Positions 40,618 to 50,498 of a stretch of DNA of 64,000 nt are shown piece by piece. Origin of the DNA: Isochrysis galbana (Eukaryota > Haptophyta > Isochrysidales > Isochrysidaceae); NCBI GenBank assembly GCA_018136815.1, contig CM030934.1, forward strand, positions 6,557,698 through 6,621,697, given 5' to 3'. Both the position numbers and the translations under genes were made by a program. The number at the start of each line of letters is the position of its first letter. Position 1 is the first letter of the stretch. The notes under the pieces were generated by a model. It searched no databases. It worked only from the letters and a program-made list of their open reading frames with translations, and had not been told where the DNA came from.

Positions 40618-41404
40618 GGTTGGCTAGGATATAACATTAATTATTTTATTTCTGCGTGGCACAGAGCGACGCCACGCGCAGCGCCGCGCGGCCTCGCCCC
40701 GCGAGTTCTCCGCCAGTTCCTGCAACGCCCCCCCCCCCAGAAAAGCCTTTGAAAAGCTAGGGAACCACCTTAATACACCAAACTAACTCACCATGTTAAG
40801 CCAGCGTGTAACCCTCTCTGCAGCCTAGCGCCTAAGTGGAATCCCTTCCTCCTCAGTCTGGGCGCCGCCCTTGCTTCCCAAAGTCTCCTACTCTAGGCAT
40901 CTGAGTTTTGGAACGGAGGTAGTACTTGGTAATGTGCAAGCGATGATGGATATGGATTATATTCACGCTTCCTGTCAACTTCGAAGCACGGCGCTGGAGG
41001 AAAGGGAAAAGGGCCATGCTTTGTGACCGCGTTCGCTCGCATCCAGACGTGTCCACGACTGGGGAGGCAGGCTCGCTCGCCACTCTCACCGGAGAGTGAA
41101 ACATTCGAGCGCCTTTCCCTTTAATCTTCACCCCCCGCACCGGTCCCCGCCAACTCGGTGGGGGACCTCTTGCTCCGTTATTTTGGAGTATTCTCTCGAC
41201 CGAGAGGCGGCAGGAGAAGCCCGTTCGTGGGAAATGTCCAGGGCATTGGGCAGCCGTGGCGCGAGGTGAGCGGGGATGCGCCGGGGGGGGGGGGGGGGCG
41301 GGGGGGGGGGGGGGGGGAAGGGGGGGGAAGAGGGGATGCGCCGGGGGGGGGGGAGGGGGGGGGAAGCTTGCTCGCGGCAATTCGCATCGGAGAAGATCGG
41401 TCTC
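40618..41404. other. Upstream region of the coiled-coil protein gene, with G-run cluster
   Basis: Just after the LINE tail comes agtggggttggctaggatat, which recurs at 2563. 41281-41362 is nearly pure G with a few C and A, right before the start codon of the next gene. Otherwise nothing is recognised. Confidence 0.5.
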
Positions 41405-43726
41405 ATGAGGCTCTCATCCTCACTCCTGGCTTGTGCCTTTGCCCTCGTCTGCGATGCTCGTCTTGACGTATGGGAGTGCGACGACCAGCGATGGTGGAAG
41501 GCGGAGAACAACTCTGCCGTGAATACTATGCGTGTATCGGACTTGAAGGACTTCTGCTGGTCATGTTGTGGCGGCAGGCAGCAAGCTTTGAGGGAGGACA
41601 CAGCGCTTCATATGCAAAAGGAGGGTATCGAATATCTAATCGCAAAGGTGGTTCAGGCTCAAGATGGTATGCGGACAACTTGGCAAGAAGTAATAAGGAT
41701 GAACACGTCCCACACACGAGAGTTGGCTCAGCTTGCAGGGATCGAGTCCCAACGTCGGAAAGAAGCGGTGGCCAAGATGCAGTCCGAGGTTGATGCGCTT
41801 GCCGTTCAGGCTACTGATGCCGCGGCAGAGGCTGCCCGAGCGAGGACTGAGATGAAAAGCATAACTGCACAGATGGAGGAGCAATTAGCATCGATGCAAG
41901 AGGCACACGAGTCTGAGCTGACGAAAATGACGGAAGCCGCGGAACACGAGCGGATTCAGGCTGTACAAGCTGCCGTGGAAGCAGCGGAAGCCCGCGTACG
42001 TGAGGCGGAGCTCGCGTCTTTGGAGGCAGCCAAGCTGCAAAACCTTGCAGAAACTGCAGCAAGGCAGGCTGAGGAAGAAGCACAAGTAGCGCGTACCGAG
42101 GCAGCGGAAGCATTACGACAGGCAACAACAAGGCACGAAGGTAAACTCGCTGCAATGGCGGCGGAGAGGGAAGCAAATCTTCGAGAAGTCGCCCAACTCA
42201 AGACCGAAGCACATCAGCGTGCCATTGAAGCTGCACGTGCACTGAAGGAGGAATCGCAGGCGAAGTCTGCCGCGGAGCGTGCTGCCACCGAAGCAGAGGA
42301 GCGTGCCGCCTCGCTGAAAAAGGAGGCGGAACAGCAAGCCACAGAGCTCCGAGAACAGCACAGAGATGCCCTGCATAGGGTTATCGCATCCCATCAGATG
42401 GAACTTCAAGAGCTTCAAAAGGCGCATCGTCAAGAAGAGCGGCGGCTGGCAGACATCCTGGCTGAGACCCAGGACCGCGAGGAGAGGGCCGTTCTTGAGG
42501 CCGAAGGCAAAGTCACTCAGGCAGAGGCTGATGCCAAGTCGGCGAACGAACGAGCCCTCAAGCAAGATGCGCTGATGAGACAAGAGTTCGAGGCGTACAA
42601 GGAGCAGAGGGAGGAGCGTGAGCAAGCTCTGCGTGAGTCGTACCTTCGCCAGCTGAGCGACGCCCACGAGCGGGCCGAGAATGCCGTCAATGCAGCGACG
42701 GTACTTCAGGCAGAACACGAGTCTGAGATGACGAAAATGACGGAAGCCGCGGAACACGAGCGGATTCAGGCTGTACAAGCTGCCGTGGAAGCAGCGGAAG
42801 CCCGCGTACGTGAGGCGGAGCTCGCGTCTTTGGAGGCAGCCAAGCTGCAAAACCTTGCAGAAACTGCAGCAAGGCAGGCTGAGGAAGAAGCTCAAGTAGC
42901 GCGTACCGAGGCAGCGGAAGCATTACGACAGGCAACAACAAGGCACGAAGGTAAACTCGCTGCAATGGCGGCGGAGAGGGAAGCAAATCTTCGAGAAGTC
43001 GCCCAACTCAAGACCGAAGCACATCAGCGTGCCATTGAAGCTGCACGTGCACTGAAGGAGGAATCGCAGGCGAAGTCTGCCGCGGAGCGTGCTGCCACCG
43101 AAGCAGAGGAGCGTGCCGCCTCGCTGAAAAAGGAGGCGGAACAGCAAGCCACAGAGATCCATGCCATGCAAAGGGTTATCGCATCCTATCGGATCAAACT
43201 TCAAGAGCTTCAAGAAGTATTTCAACGAGAAGAGCGGCGGCTGGCAGACATCCTGGCCCGCGAGGAGAGGGCCGTGCTTGGGGCCGAAGCCAAAGTCACT
43301 CAGGCAGAGGCTGATGCCAAGTCGGCGAACGAACGAGCCCACAAGCAAGATGCGCCATATGATGTTGTAGTCCAACTGTCGCGTGGAATTCAACCCTCTA
43401 ACATGCATGACAATGAGAAACAGATGATGCAAACGGAAGATAATGCCGTTCAAAGTACGAGAGACATAATCTTCAGCGTGTGCTTGCTCGTCCTGGTGTT
43501 GGTGATCGCAAAGTGTTGGCTTCGTTTTGTTGCTCCGCAGGCTACTCCAGAAACCGCTCCTGGTACTCCTTCAAATACTGCTCCTGATGCCGCTCCAGAT
43601 GCCGCTCCAGATGGTGCTTCAGCTGCTCCTCAAAGCACGCCCGAGAGGTCGAGCCGCGACAATCAAAATGGCGCATCACCACATACAGAGCCGGGGAATA
43701 GATATCAACCGCGGCAACTACGTTAG
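41405..43726 (+). CDS. Secretory coiled-coil membrane protein with internal duplication
   Basis: A single exon encodes 773 residues. I chose ATG 41405 because it begins a clear signal peptide (MRLSSSLLACAFALVCDA); the upstream in-frame ATGs would add only a poly-Gly stretch read from G runs. A short Cys/Trp-rich segment follows (DVWECDDQRWW, DFCWSCCGGRQ). Residues 70-670 are Ala/Glu/Gln-rich heptad sequence, certainly coiled coil. A membrane helix (IIFSVCLLVLVLVIAKCW) spans about 688-706, and the tail is Pro/Ala-rich with a short repeat APDAAPD. The coiled coil contains two near-identical blocks 270 residues apart. The layout suggests an extracellular or luminal rod anchored at its C-terminus. 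The function is unknown. Confidence 0.75.
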   Translation: MRLSSSLLACAFALVCDARLDVWECDDQRWWKAENNSAVNTMRVSDLKDFCWSCCGGRQQALREDTALHMQKEGIEYLIAKVVQAQDGMRTTWQEVIRMNTSHTRELAQLAGIESQRRKEAVAKMQSEVDALAVQATDAAAEAARARTEMKSITAQMEEQLASMQEAHESELTKMTEAAEHERIQAVQAAVEAAEARVREAELASLEAAKLQNLAETAARQAEEEAQVARTEAAEALRQATTRHEGKLAAMAAEREANLREVAQLKTEAHQRAIEAARALKEESQAKSAAERAATEAEERAASLKKEAEQQATELREQHRDALHRVIASHQMELQELQKAHRQEERRLADILAETQDREERAVLEAEGKVTQAEADAKSANERALKQDALMRQEFEAYKEQREEREQALRESYLRQLSDAHERAENAVNAATVLQAEHESEMTKMTEAAEHERIQAVQAAVEAAEARVREAELASLEAAKLQNLAETAARQAEEEAQVARTEAAEALRQATTRHEGKLAAMAAEREANLREVAQLKTEAHQRAIEAARALKEESQAKSAAERAATEAEERAASLKKEAEQQATEIHAMQRVIASYRIKLQELQEVFQREERRLADILAREERAVLGAEAKVTQAEADAKSANERAHKQDAPYDVVVQLSRGIQPSNMHDNEKQMMQTEDNAVQSTRDIIFSVCLLVLVLVIAKCWLRFVAPQATPETAPGTPSNTAPDAAPDAAPDGASAAPQSTPERSSRDNQNGASPHTEPGNRYQPRQLR
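41906..43352 (+). repeat. In-frame 810-bp internal tandem duplication
   Basis: From cacgagtctgag at 41906 and 42716 the two copies (41906-42577 and 42716-43352) are almost identical for more than 400 bp, then differ by small in-frame deletions in the second copy (after acagag, and around gacatcctggc). The offset is exactly 810 bp, 270 codons, so the heptad phase can continue. The very low divergence, including third positions, marks a recent duplication or ongoing gene conversion. Confidence 0.92.
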
Positions 43727-44401
43727 AACTATCATATCTGAGCTATCCTATGGGAATCTAGCTCCCGCTAGAAGTGAAGCTCAGAGGTAGACTGGAATGT
43801 GGCACCCCCACCTAGCCTCAGAGCCCTCTTCTCGGTTCGATCGTGCCCACTAGAGTTGGGGGAGCTTGGGTTGAAAAAAAGTCGGATCGGAGAATCAGAA
43901 TATTTTCCTCACGTACAAGAAGGGGCGGAGATTTGCTCCCCCCCCGCCACTCCCCCCCCCTCTCGCAGTCCGCAATCCGAGCAGTCGGAGCGGAGCAATG
44001 GCGACCGACCCACTATAACAGGCCAACCTTCGCCGCGCTCCAGCGAGAACACGGCAACGTACTCTTGTAGTAGGGGTCATCGGGAGGCGCCTCGTGCCCT
44101 CCCCCTCAGGCACTAGCTAACCCAACTATCATTTAAAGGATAGGGTCGAGGAGCAGACGGGAGGGGCACGGAGAGCGCTCGGGCGCATAGTTGTTCCCGG
44201 TTCCTCTCTCCCCCGCATCGCCCCGAGTCAGTCCATCTGTCTCCCCGGCTCCCCCCCGCAGAAGCCCTCTCCCCCCCTTCCCTTTCCCGTCTTCCCCCGA
44301 GTGCTTCCTTGAGTTTCCGGCCCTCTTTTGTCTATATCTTTCCCGCGCGGTCTCTCTTTCCCCCGCGCGTGACGTTTTCCTCCGGTGTCCCGAGTACGCT
44401 C
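43727..44401. other. Spacer before the satellite
   Basis: No supported gene. The block at about 44083 (ggaggcgcctcgtgccctcc) resembles 36008. The stretch 44200-44390 is C/T-rich, and its frames run into the satellite. Confidence 0.4.
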
Positions 44402-45152
44402 TGCGGTCCGCCATCCGGATGGATCGTCGAAAGCGGCCACGCAGCGCGCCCGGCATCGGTTCGAAGTTGGTCTCTCCGGGCCTCCCTCGGCGACGGCTCA
44501 ACGTTCAATGGGCTCGGCGGGTGGGTGATTTCGACGAGGGTTCGACGCGCGGCCTGCCCGATTGGCGTGACCATCCGGGTGGGATATGCGTATATGGTAT
44601 CTGGTGGGGTCCGCCATCCGGATGGATCGTCGAAAACGGCCACGCAGCGCGCCCGGCATCGGTTCGAAGTTGGTCTCTCCGGGCCTCCCTCGGCGACGGC
44701 TCAACGTTCAATGGGCTCGGCGGGTGGGTGATTTCGACGAGGGTTCGGCGCGCGGCCTGCCCGATTGGCGTGACCATCCGGGTGGGATATGCGTATATGG
44801 TATCTGGTGGGGTCCGCCATCCGGATGGATCGTCGAAAGCGGCCACGCAGCGCGCCCGGCATCGGTTCGAAGTTGGTCTCTCCGGGCCTCCCTCGGCGAC
44901 GGCTCAACGTTCAATGGGCTCGGCGGGTGGGTGATTTCGACGAGGGTTCGGCGCGCGGCCTGCCCGATTGGCGTGACCATCCGGGTGGGATATGCGTATA
45001 TGGTATCTGGTGGGGTCCGCCATCCGGATGGATCGTCGAAAGCGGCCACGCAGCGCGCCCGGCATCGGTTCGAAGTTGGTCTCTCCGGGCCTCCCTCGGC
45101 GACGGCTCAACGTTCAATGGGCTCAGCGGGTGGGTGATTTCGACGAGGGTAC
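44402..45152 (+). repeat. 203-bp satellite, 3.7 tandem copies
   Basis: The start ccgccatccggatggatcg occurs at 44408, 44611, 44814 and 45017, a constant period of 203 bp. Copies differ by only a few substitutions (for example gaaagcgg/gaaaacgg, gttcgacg/gttcggcg), so the array is young or kept homogeneous. Because 203 is not a multiple of three, each plus frame passes in turn through all three phases, and all are open, producing spurious ORFs of about 250 codons. A further near-complete unit lies at 45826-46018. Confidence 0.97.
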
Positions 45153-45825
45153 TGGACGACGATGTTGCCTTTCGCAGGGCTGCGCTGCAGGCACTCGTGC
45201 ACACCGTCGGGGCCGTCTGCATGCTGCACGATGGGTCGCTGCAGATGAAGACGGACGGGCTTGGGTTCACCCTCCGTGGCGGCTGGGGCGCGCCCTACAC
45301 ACACGTCAATGCGCCCATCTTCGAAGGCTGGAAGCAGAAGGGATGTGTGCTGACGCTCAACGCTGCAGCGGCTGCAATGCCGACGAGCTGCTCGAGTGTC
45401 TCGACATCCTGCTCGGCGCCATCGTCCGAGTTCGCGCCACCACCACCACTGCGTTTCGCTCTCCCCCTCGCGCGCGCGCGCCAACTCCCACTTGCGACCC
45501 CCCCCTCCCCCCCCCCCCCCAAAGCTCTATAGGACCACAACCACCTTTAATAACTACATCCACGATGTAGAAAACTACCAGTTAATTTCCAATGTAGGGA
45601 GTCATAAACCAGTTAACTAGTAGGTAACTACTGCCAAATACTTGCAACCAGTTAACTAACTACCCCCCAAATGGCCACTAACTGCTACCCCCCTACCCTG
45701 GTAGTTAACTGCAGTCCCTAGCCTTGTCACCTGCACCTGCAGTTCCTGCACTCTCACCTTCACCTGCACCTTCACTGAAGAAAAAACTTCGGACCAGCAC
45801 CTTCCCAGTTGGAAAATTTTTTTAT
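45153..45825. other. Spacer between satellite and detached unit
   Basis: 45153-45420 translates on the plus strand to VLDDDVAFRRAALQALVHTV...GAPYTHVNAPIFEGWKQ, which looks protein-like but has no family I know; it might be an exon remnant. 45570-45720 contains several copies of the palindrome agttaact (cagttaact, ggtaactac). No gene is called. Confidence 0.35.
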
Positions 45826-46018
45826 TCTCCCTCGGCGACGGCTCAACGTTCAATGGGCTCGGCGGGAGGGTGATTTCGACGAGGGTTCGGCGCGCGGCCT
45901 GCCCGATTGGCGTGACCATCCGGGTGGGATATGCGTATATGGTATCTGGTGGGGTCCGCCATCCGGATGGATCGTCGAAAACGGCCACGCAGCGCGCCCG
46001 GCATCGGTTCGAAGTTGG
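45826..46018 (+). repeat. Detached unit of the 203-bp satellite
   Basis: From ctccctcggcgacggctcaacg to atcggttcgaagttggg, this is one almost full unit, rotated relative to the array start, separated from it by about 680 bp of unrelated sequence. It carries the gaaaacgg variant of the second array unit. Confidence 0.92.
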
Positions 46019-46067
46019 GCTTTTTGAGCTTTTGCGATTTTAGCGTCTTTTGTCAGTTTTTGATTAC

Positions 46068-46231
46068 GTTTTGTTGTGGGGGCCCAAGGGGAGGGTCCGG
46101 GTCCTAATGGGCCCCGGATATGTGCTAGTTGGGTGTATTGGGAACTTTCTCCCGAAAAAATCCTTAAATTTCCTCAGTTCTGAGATGGTCATTTTTTCAC
46201 CCCTTATAAAAAACACTGTTTGACCGCCCTA
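46068..46231 (+). mobile_element. MITE-like repeat, short form
   Basis: It starts gttttgttgtgggggccca and ends tttgaccgcccta, and is a shortened relative of 14741-15441. The left 25 bp and the right 140 bp are conserved and the centre is missing. The terminal sequence equals that of the 5.6-kb MITE. Confidence 0.6.
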
Positions 46232-46397
46232 CGCCTTGCGAAAGTCCGCTACGTATTTGTATTTCTCGCGGAATTGATTGGCGATTGGCACAGTCCGCCG
46301 TGACAAGTATCTCCCATGGGCCATACTTGGATGATGTCGGCGCCTGGTCGACAGGCGTAGGTGACTCGCTGCATGCAGGCCAGGGAGGAGTCGTCAT

Positions 46398-46530
46398 TCC
46401 AAAAAAACCCTTTTGATATTTGATAATCTTGCCCCGCACGTGGCACTGGGTTTCACTCTAGTAGCCACGCCCTCTCCCCTTCCTCTCCCTCACTTCCTGC
46501 CTTGCGGCACACTCTACCCTCGCGTAGAGA
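46398..46530 (-). mobile_element. LINE 3' tail relic, type T2, inverted
   Basis: Read on the minus strand it gives tgccgcaaggcaggaagtga, ggagaggaaggggagagggcgtggcta, cccagtgccacgtgcgggg and aaaagggttttt, the same order as 14590-14716 and 20500-20605. Beyond it, 46531-46982 has a short duplicated taggagtactcaccgcgggca at 46530 and 46570 and no gene. Confidence 0.75.
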
Positions 46531-46982
46531 CATTAGGAGTACTCACCGCGGGCACGGGTAGAGCCATTAGGAGTACTCACCGCGGGCACTATGACGGTTT
46601 TCGTGGCCTCGGGAATACAGAATACGTTGCTCTGCACTCGCACGCCCAGGCGGCCGTTGCATGGCCCGGGTGTGGGTGTGGCAGCATGCACGCGCTGCCC
46701 GAATGCCCCAGCGGCTGCATTGCTGCGAGAGGGGCGGTCGAGAATCCATGATGGGGCCTGCGCTCACACGGCGGACCATATCACGAGCGGTCTGACGACA
46801 CCTACGACATCTAGTAGCACTCGAGGATGATGCTCTGGCCATCCACACCGCCTGGAGCACGTTTCAGCACTTGCCTGATGGAGCTCGTAGTCGCATAATG
46901 GACACATCTCTCGGTGGGAAGCGAGTGCTGGAGCAGACCAGCTCTGGCCTCCGGCTGAGCATCGCGACATGCTCGCTCGTGC

Positions 46983-48375
46983 CTAGCTTCTCAGGCGCTC
47001 GCCGGGCGTCGGCGTGAGCTGCTCCTTGCGCGGCATGAAAGGGTTCGGCCGTGCGACAGGTCTAGCTATCTGTGGCGCTGGGGCGCCCTCTGGCTGGGGC
47101 GAGCTGCTGCGGCGCGCGAGCTGCGCCGGGGCGGTCAGCGGCTGCTCGGATACGGCGGGCGGCAGGCCGATCGGAGGATCGGGCGCAGGCGGGAGCGTTT
47201 GTGAGTTAGATAGGCGGTCCTCGCGCCGCGCTGGTGCAAAGGTCCGAGCCCCAAGCGGGCCGAGTGCCGCATTGCCGACGGTACCACGCTGAACTGGATT
47301 GACCGACGCGCGCGCCTTGCCGAGCGCGAGCGGTTTCATCTCGAGGACGCGCGCCGACACCTTAGGCAAGAAGCGGCGTGAGACACTTGCACCCGGTTTT
47401 AGCGCGCCCCGCGGAGGCACGCCCACCAGCTTACATTTCCCAGCGCCTCGCGGCGAGAAGATGACACTTGGGTGCGCCTCTACCGCAGACGCCATCGCGC
47501 CTGCCTCCGCTGCCTCTGCGTCACTCCCAAATGCAGTGGCCGCTTTGCCGCCCCTATCAGCAACGGCTGCGCGGCCGGCGTAAATCTGCCATGCGAAGAG
47601 CGCGCAGCATGTGATGATAAGGCACGCGGCCAGCGCGAGGCCGCCTGCTAGGAGCACGTGAAAGTCGGGCGCTAGCAGGCGGCTGGTAGGCGCCACATGG
47701 TCAAAGGGTGAATCGTCACCATCGCCGTCGTCGGCCTCGCCGTTCTCAGCGGACATCGCCACACCAACACTGCTAGCGCCGACTGGCACGAGCACTGGGC
47801 CGTTGCCCGCTGTTGCGCCAGGGGCGGTGGATGGGTTGGCGGCCTCTCTCGTGTGCACCGCCTCAGCTGAGATGCGCCAGCTCGACACGCCGAGCGCCGA
47901 GGCAAGCGCGCGACGGAGCGCCGACACGTCGGGCGAGCCCAGCTCATCCCAGCCAGCCACGTCAACCTTGACGAGCACGTCTTGCGTGGCGGGTGGCGTG
48001 CCGAGTTCGATGGACGGCGGTGCTGTCCCGTCGGCCGACGTGAGGGCGGCGCGCAGAGGCGGCACGTCGAGCTCGGCAGCGCGCAGAGCCTCGCCGCGGT
48101 GGACCGAGCGGCGCACGGTCACCTTGACCAGCACGCCTTCAGCGGTGTCGGCGTCCGGCTCGGCGGCGAGGTGCGCGCTGACGACACACTCGCGTGTGAG
48201 CGCAGCGTGAGCGCACAACTGCGTGCGCGCGGCTGCAGCTAGCCGCGTGAGTTCGAGCGGCGCACCAAGCCGGAGCGGGTAGACGGTAGCGTGCTGCACC
48301 GAGAGGGGCTGCTCAGATGGCGGCACATCGTCGTCACCATTGGCGTTTGTCGGTGAGTAGCTAGGCAAGTAGCGG
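46983..48375 (-). CDS. Single-pass membrane protein, 5' end lost in gap
   Basis: A frame of about 464 residues runs out of the gap and ends at TAG 46985-46983. The N-terminal part has two related modules: LTRLAAAARTQLCAHAALT...VLVKVTVRR and LRRALASALGVSSWRIS with VLVKVDVAG, probably two copies of a small alpha/beta fold outside the membrane. A membrane helix follows (HVLLAGGLALAACLIITCCALFAWQIY, near 47665-47585), then a basic, Pro-rich cytosolic tail of about 200 residues. I do not recognise the family. It may belong to the same gene as 48476-49211 or to another one beginning inside the gap. Confidence 0.6.
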
Positions 48376-48475
48376 NNNNNNNNNNNNNNNNNNNNNNNNN
48401 NNNNNNNNNNNNNNNNNNNNNNNNNNNNNNNNNNNNNNNNNNNNNNNNNNNNNNNNNNNNNNNNNNNNNNNNNNN
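48376..48475. other. Assembly gap, 100 N
   Basis: Exactly 100 N. It separates two minus-strand coding stretches whose reading frames both run into it. Confidence 0.99.
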
Positions 48476-49211
48476 CCGTCATCGGGAAACATGTAGTTCA
48501 GCAAGTCCTTGTTGAGCCACGACTTCTTGATCTCGAATTGCAACTCCACAGGTTCGCCCGCGTCGTCCACCGCCTCCTCGATATTCTCCTCGTATATTAT
48601 CTTGTAGCGCAACATCAGCTGAGCCTGCGCCTGAATCCTGTTGGCGTAGGTGAAGCGATGGCAGGGGGGAAGAGCGCCGATCTCATGCTGCAGCTCGGCC
48701 GCCTTCATGCTCTTGAGGGTGTTGATCTTCTGGCGGTACGACCTGTAGAGCTGCGCGACCGGGCTCGTCGCGGTGCAAGGGAGCATAGCGAGATCGCTCG
48801 AGGTGAAGCGAGCGCTGCGGCCCCTGCCCTCATCTCCCTCCTCCTCACCCTCCTCGCCCACAGCCTCTCCTGCCGGCGCGGGCGTTTGCTGCCACGGCGG
48901 CTTCAAGGCCGCGTAGTTGGCGATGCGCTCGAGATGATGCTCGTCGACAGCTCGGACTTTCATTTTGGCGAGAGGTGTGCGCGCGGCCTGCTCCGGCTTG
49001 CCCTCCTGCGCACGTCGCAGAAGATAGTCCCAACCGGCGGCGGCGGGCTGATGCTGTCCAATGCTTCCGCTATAACCTGCATGGCAGTTTTAGAATTGGC
49101 ATATGGAAAGAGAGGTGTGATGAATTTTTTAAAGTTCTCGTCCATCTTTTTTTTGATCCATTCCAATCGCTTCAGTACTATATCAGCAGGCGCCCTTCCA
49201 TTTGTAGACAT
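48476..49211 (-). CDS. Hypothetical protein, N-terminal two exons
   Basis: Exon 1 (49211-49077) starts MSTNGRAPADIVLKRLEW and ends SKTAMQ at a GTTATA donor. Exon 2 (49005-48476) begins EGKPEQAARTPLAKMKVRAV after a GCGCAG acceptor; the join is in phase. Exon 2 contains an acidic low-complexity patch (GEEGEEEGDEG) and then a helical, Lys/Gln-rich stretch ending KKSWLNKDLLNYMFPDD at the gap. No membrane segment or catalytic motif is seen. I do not recognise it. The intron of 71 bp is short but has normal borders. Confidence 0.6.
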
Positions 49212-49277
49212 GGTTGAGCACTGTGAGGTGGGTGTCTGCCTTTACTCAAATACTAGAAGATTTTTTTGTACCGGGAG

Positions 49278-49585
49278 CGTATTTGGAAACGAGGGGTACC
49301 AAACGAAGGCATACGACCTCGGGCGGGAATCACATTCCAGGAGCACTCCGGAGTCGAGGGGGCGGAGGGAGAGGTGGGGTCGACAAAGAGGGAGAGCAGG
49401 GGCGCAGGGACAGGGCGCAGGGGCAGGAGGGGTACCTGTGACGCGGCCGAGACTGGGGCCGCCCCCGCGCCTTCACCCTCCCTCGCCCTCCCACCCCTAG
49501 GACTGGGACTCCCTCGTGGTGGCCCCGCATCGCGTATTTGGAAACGAGGGGTACCAAATGAAGGCAAACGACCTCGCAAACGAGT
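49278..49585. repeat. Direct repeat pair, 254 bp apart
   Basis: A block of about 47 bp beginning gcgtatttggaaacgagggg occurs at 49278 and 49532. The second copy lies at the outer border of the inverted family III element, so the pair may mark the end of a related element or an older insertion. The interval 49325-49530 is G-rich with no gene. Confidence 0.75.
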
Positions 49586-50090
49586 CCCGTTTCTCACCGC
49601 ACTCCATCGGGGGGGGTGCAAAACCCCCCCTCTCCCTCTCTCCGTTCTCCTCCACCTCTGTCCCTGCGGCGCGTCGCCATGCGGCGCGCCACGGCCTGCT
49701 CTCAGAGGCCCTTTGGGGGCTCCCAGGGGGCCAGCCAGGGCAGCTCAGGGGGCAGTGGAGGCTGGGGCTCAGCCCCTGGCTCCCCCTGCCTATCCCACGC
49801 TTGCCTCGCTGGCCCTGGGAGCCGCCCGAAGCCCTCTGTCTGCCTGGCGACCAGGGATGGGGGGGGGCAGTCAGCTCGAGGGCAGGCCCATGCTCCATGC
49901 TGGGTTTGGGAGTGCGAGTCAGGGCCCGCGCCCACTAGGGGTCTGGGCCAGAGTGTTGATTGTCCAGCCCCTGCCAGAGGGCAGGGGCTGGGGTTGATTG
50001 TACGGGCCCACCCCGGGGGGTGTCCGCGATGGAGAGAGGGGGGCGCGAGGCCCCCATTGACCCCCACTTATCACTTATAAAAGTAGGTTG
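49580..50090 (-). mobile_element. Family III element, inverted copy
   Basis: It is the reverse complement of 17919-18420 over about 490 bp, with scattered differences. It ends at 50090 with the same terminal bases (aacctacttttataag on the minus strand), which supports that position as a true element end. An open plus frame across it is not conserved between copies. 50091-50424 has a short hairpin (gcgcctccatctccttcggg...) and no gene. Confidence 0.8.
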
Positions 50091-50427
50091 AAAGTTGAAA
50101 GGCCATCACTCCTCACCTAGTTGGACCCACGAACTCATCCCGGGTGTGAATGAGAGCTCTCGCCAAGCCGCATCAGGCGGCGCGCGGCGCGCGCCTCCAT
50201 CTCCTTCGGGGAGGCGCGCAGAGAGGGTGTTAGTTTTTGGTGCGTTGAGCCCCCGGCCACCTTTACCTTTATTTATCCATAGTGCGTTCGGCGGGAGGCT
50301 CGGTCCGTGCGCTGTAATCTTAGTACCGGCTCAAATGCACCAAGTCCTTCCCTTGCGCCGAAGGGCACACTGTTCTAGAGGTGCCTCACTTTAGTGGGGG
50401 CCTAACCTCTATTTTGACTCTACCAAC

Positions 50428-50488
50428 CATCCCCCACCGTCGCCCACCGTCGCCCACCGTCGCCCACCGTCGCCCACCGTCGCCCACG
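50428..50488. repeat. 10-bp tandem repeat in the myosin 5' leader
   Basis: About six units of cgcccaccgt run to within ten bases of the start codon at 50499. The G-less, pyrimidine-rich leader probably belongs to the 5' UTR. Confidence 0.9.
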
Positions 50489-50498
50489 GCACCCCACC

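Noticed and set aside
41276-41404. Poly-Gly N-terminus of the coiled-coil protein
   Set aside because: It is read from G runs; ATG 41405 begins a classical signal peptide.
44402-45152. tRNA-derived origin of the satellite, suggested by ggttcgaa in each unit
   Set aside because: The bases after ggttcgaa do not fit a pol III B box and no A box or cloverleaf is found at the right distance.
44191-45570. Overlapping ORFs of 180-250 codons in the satellite
   Set aside because: The 203-bp unit shifts phase at each copy, so these are repeats of the same DNA in rotating frames, not a protein.
49266-49997. 243-codon plus-strand ORF across the family III element
   Set aside because: The frame is not kept in the 17.9-kb copy and the content is Gly/Pro/Arg-rich.
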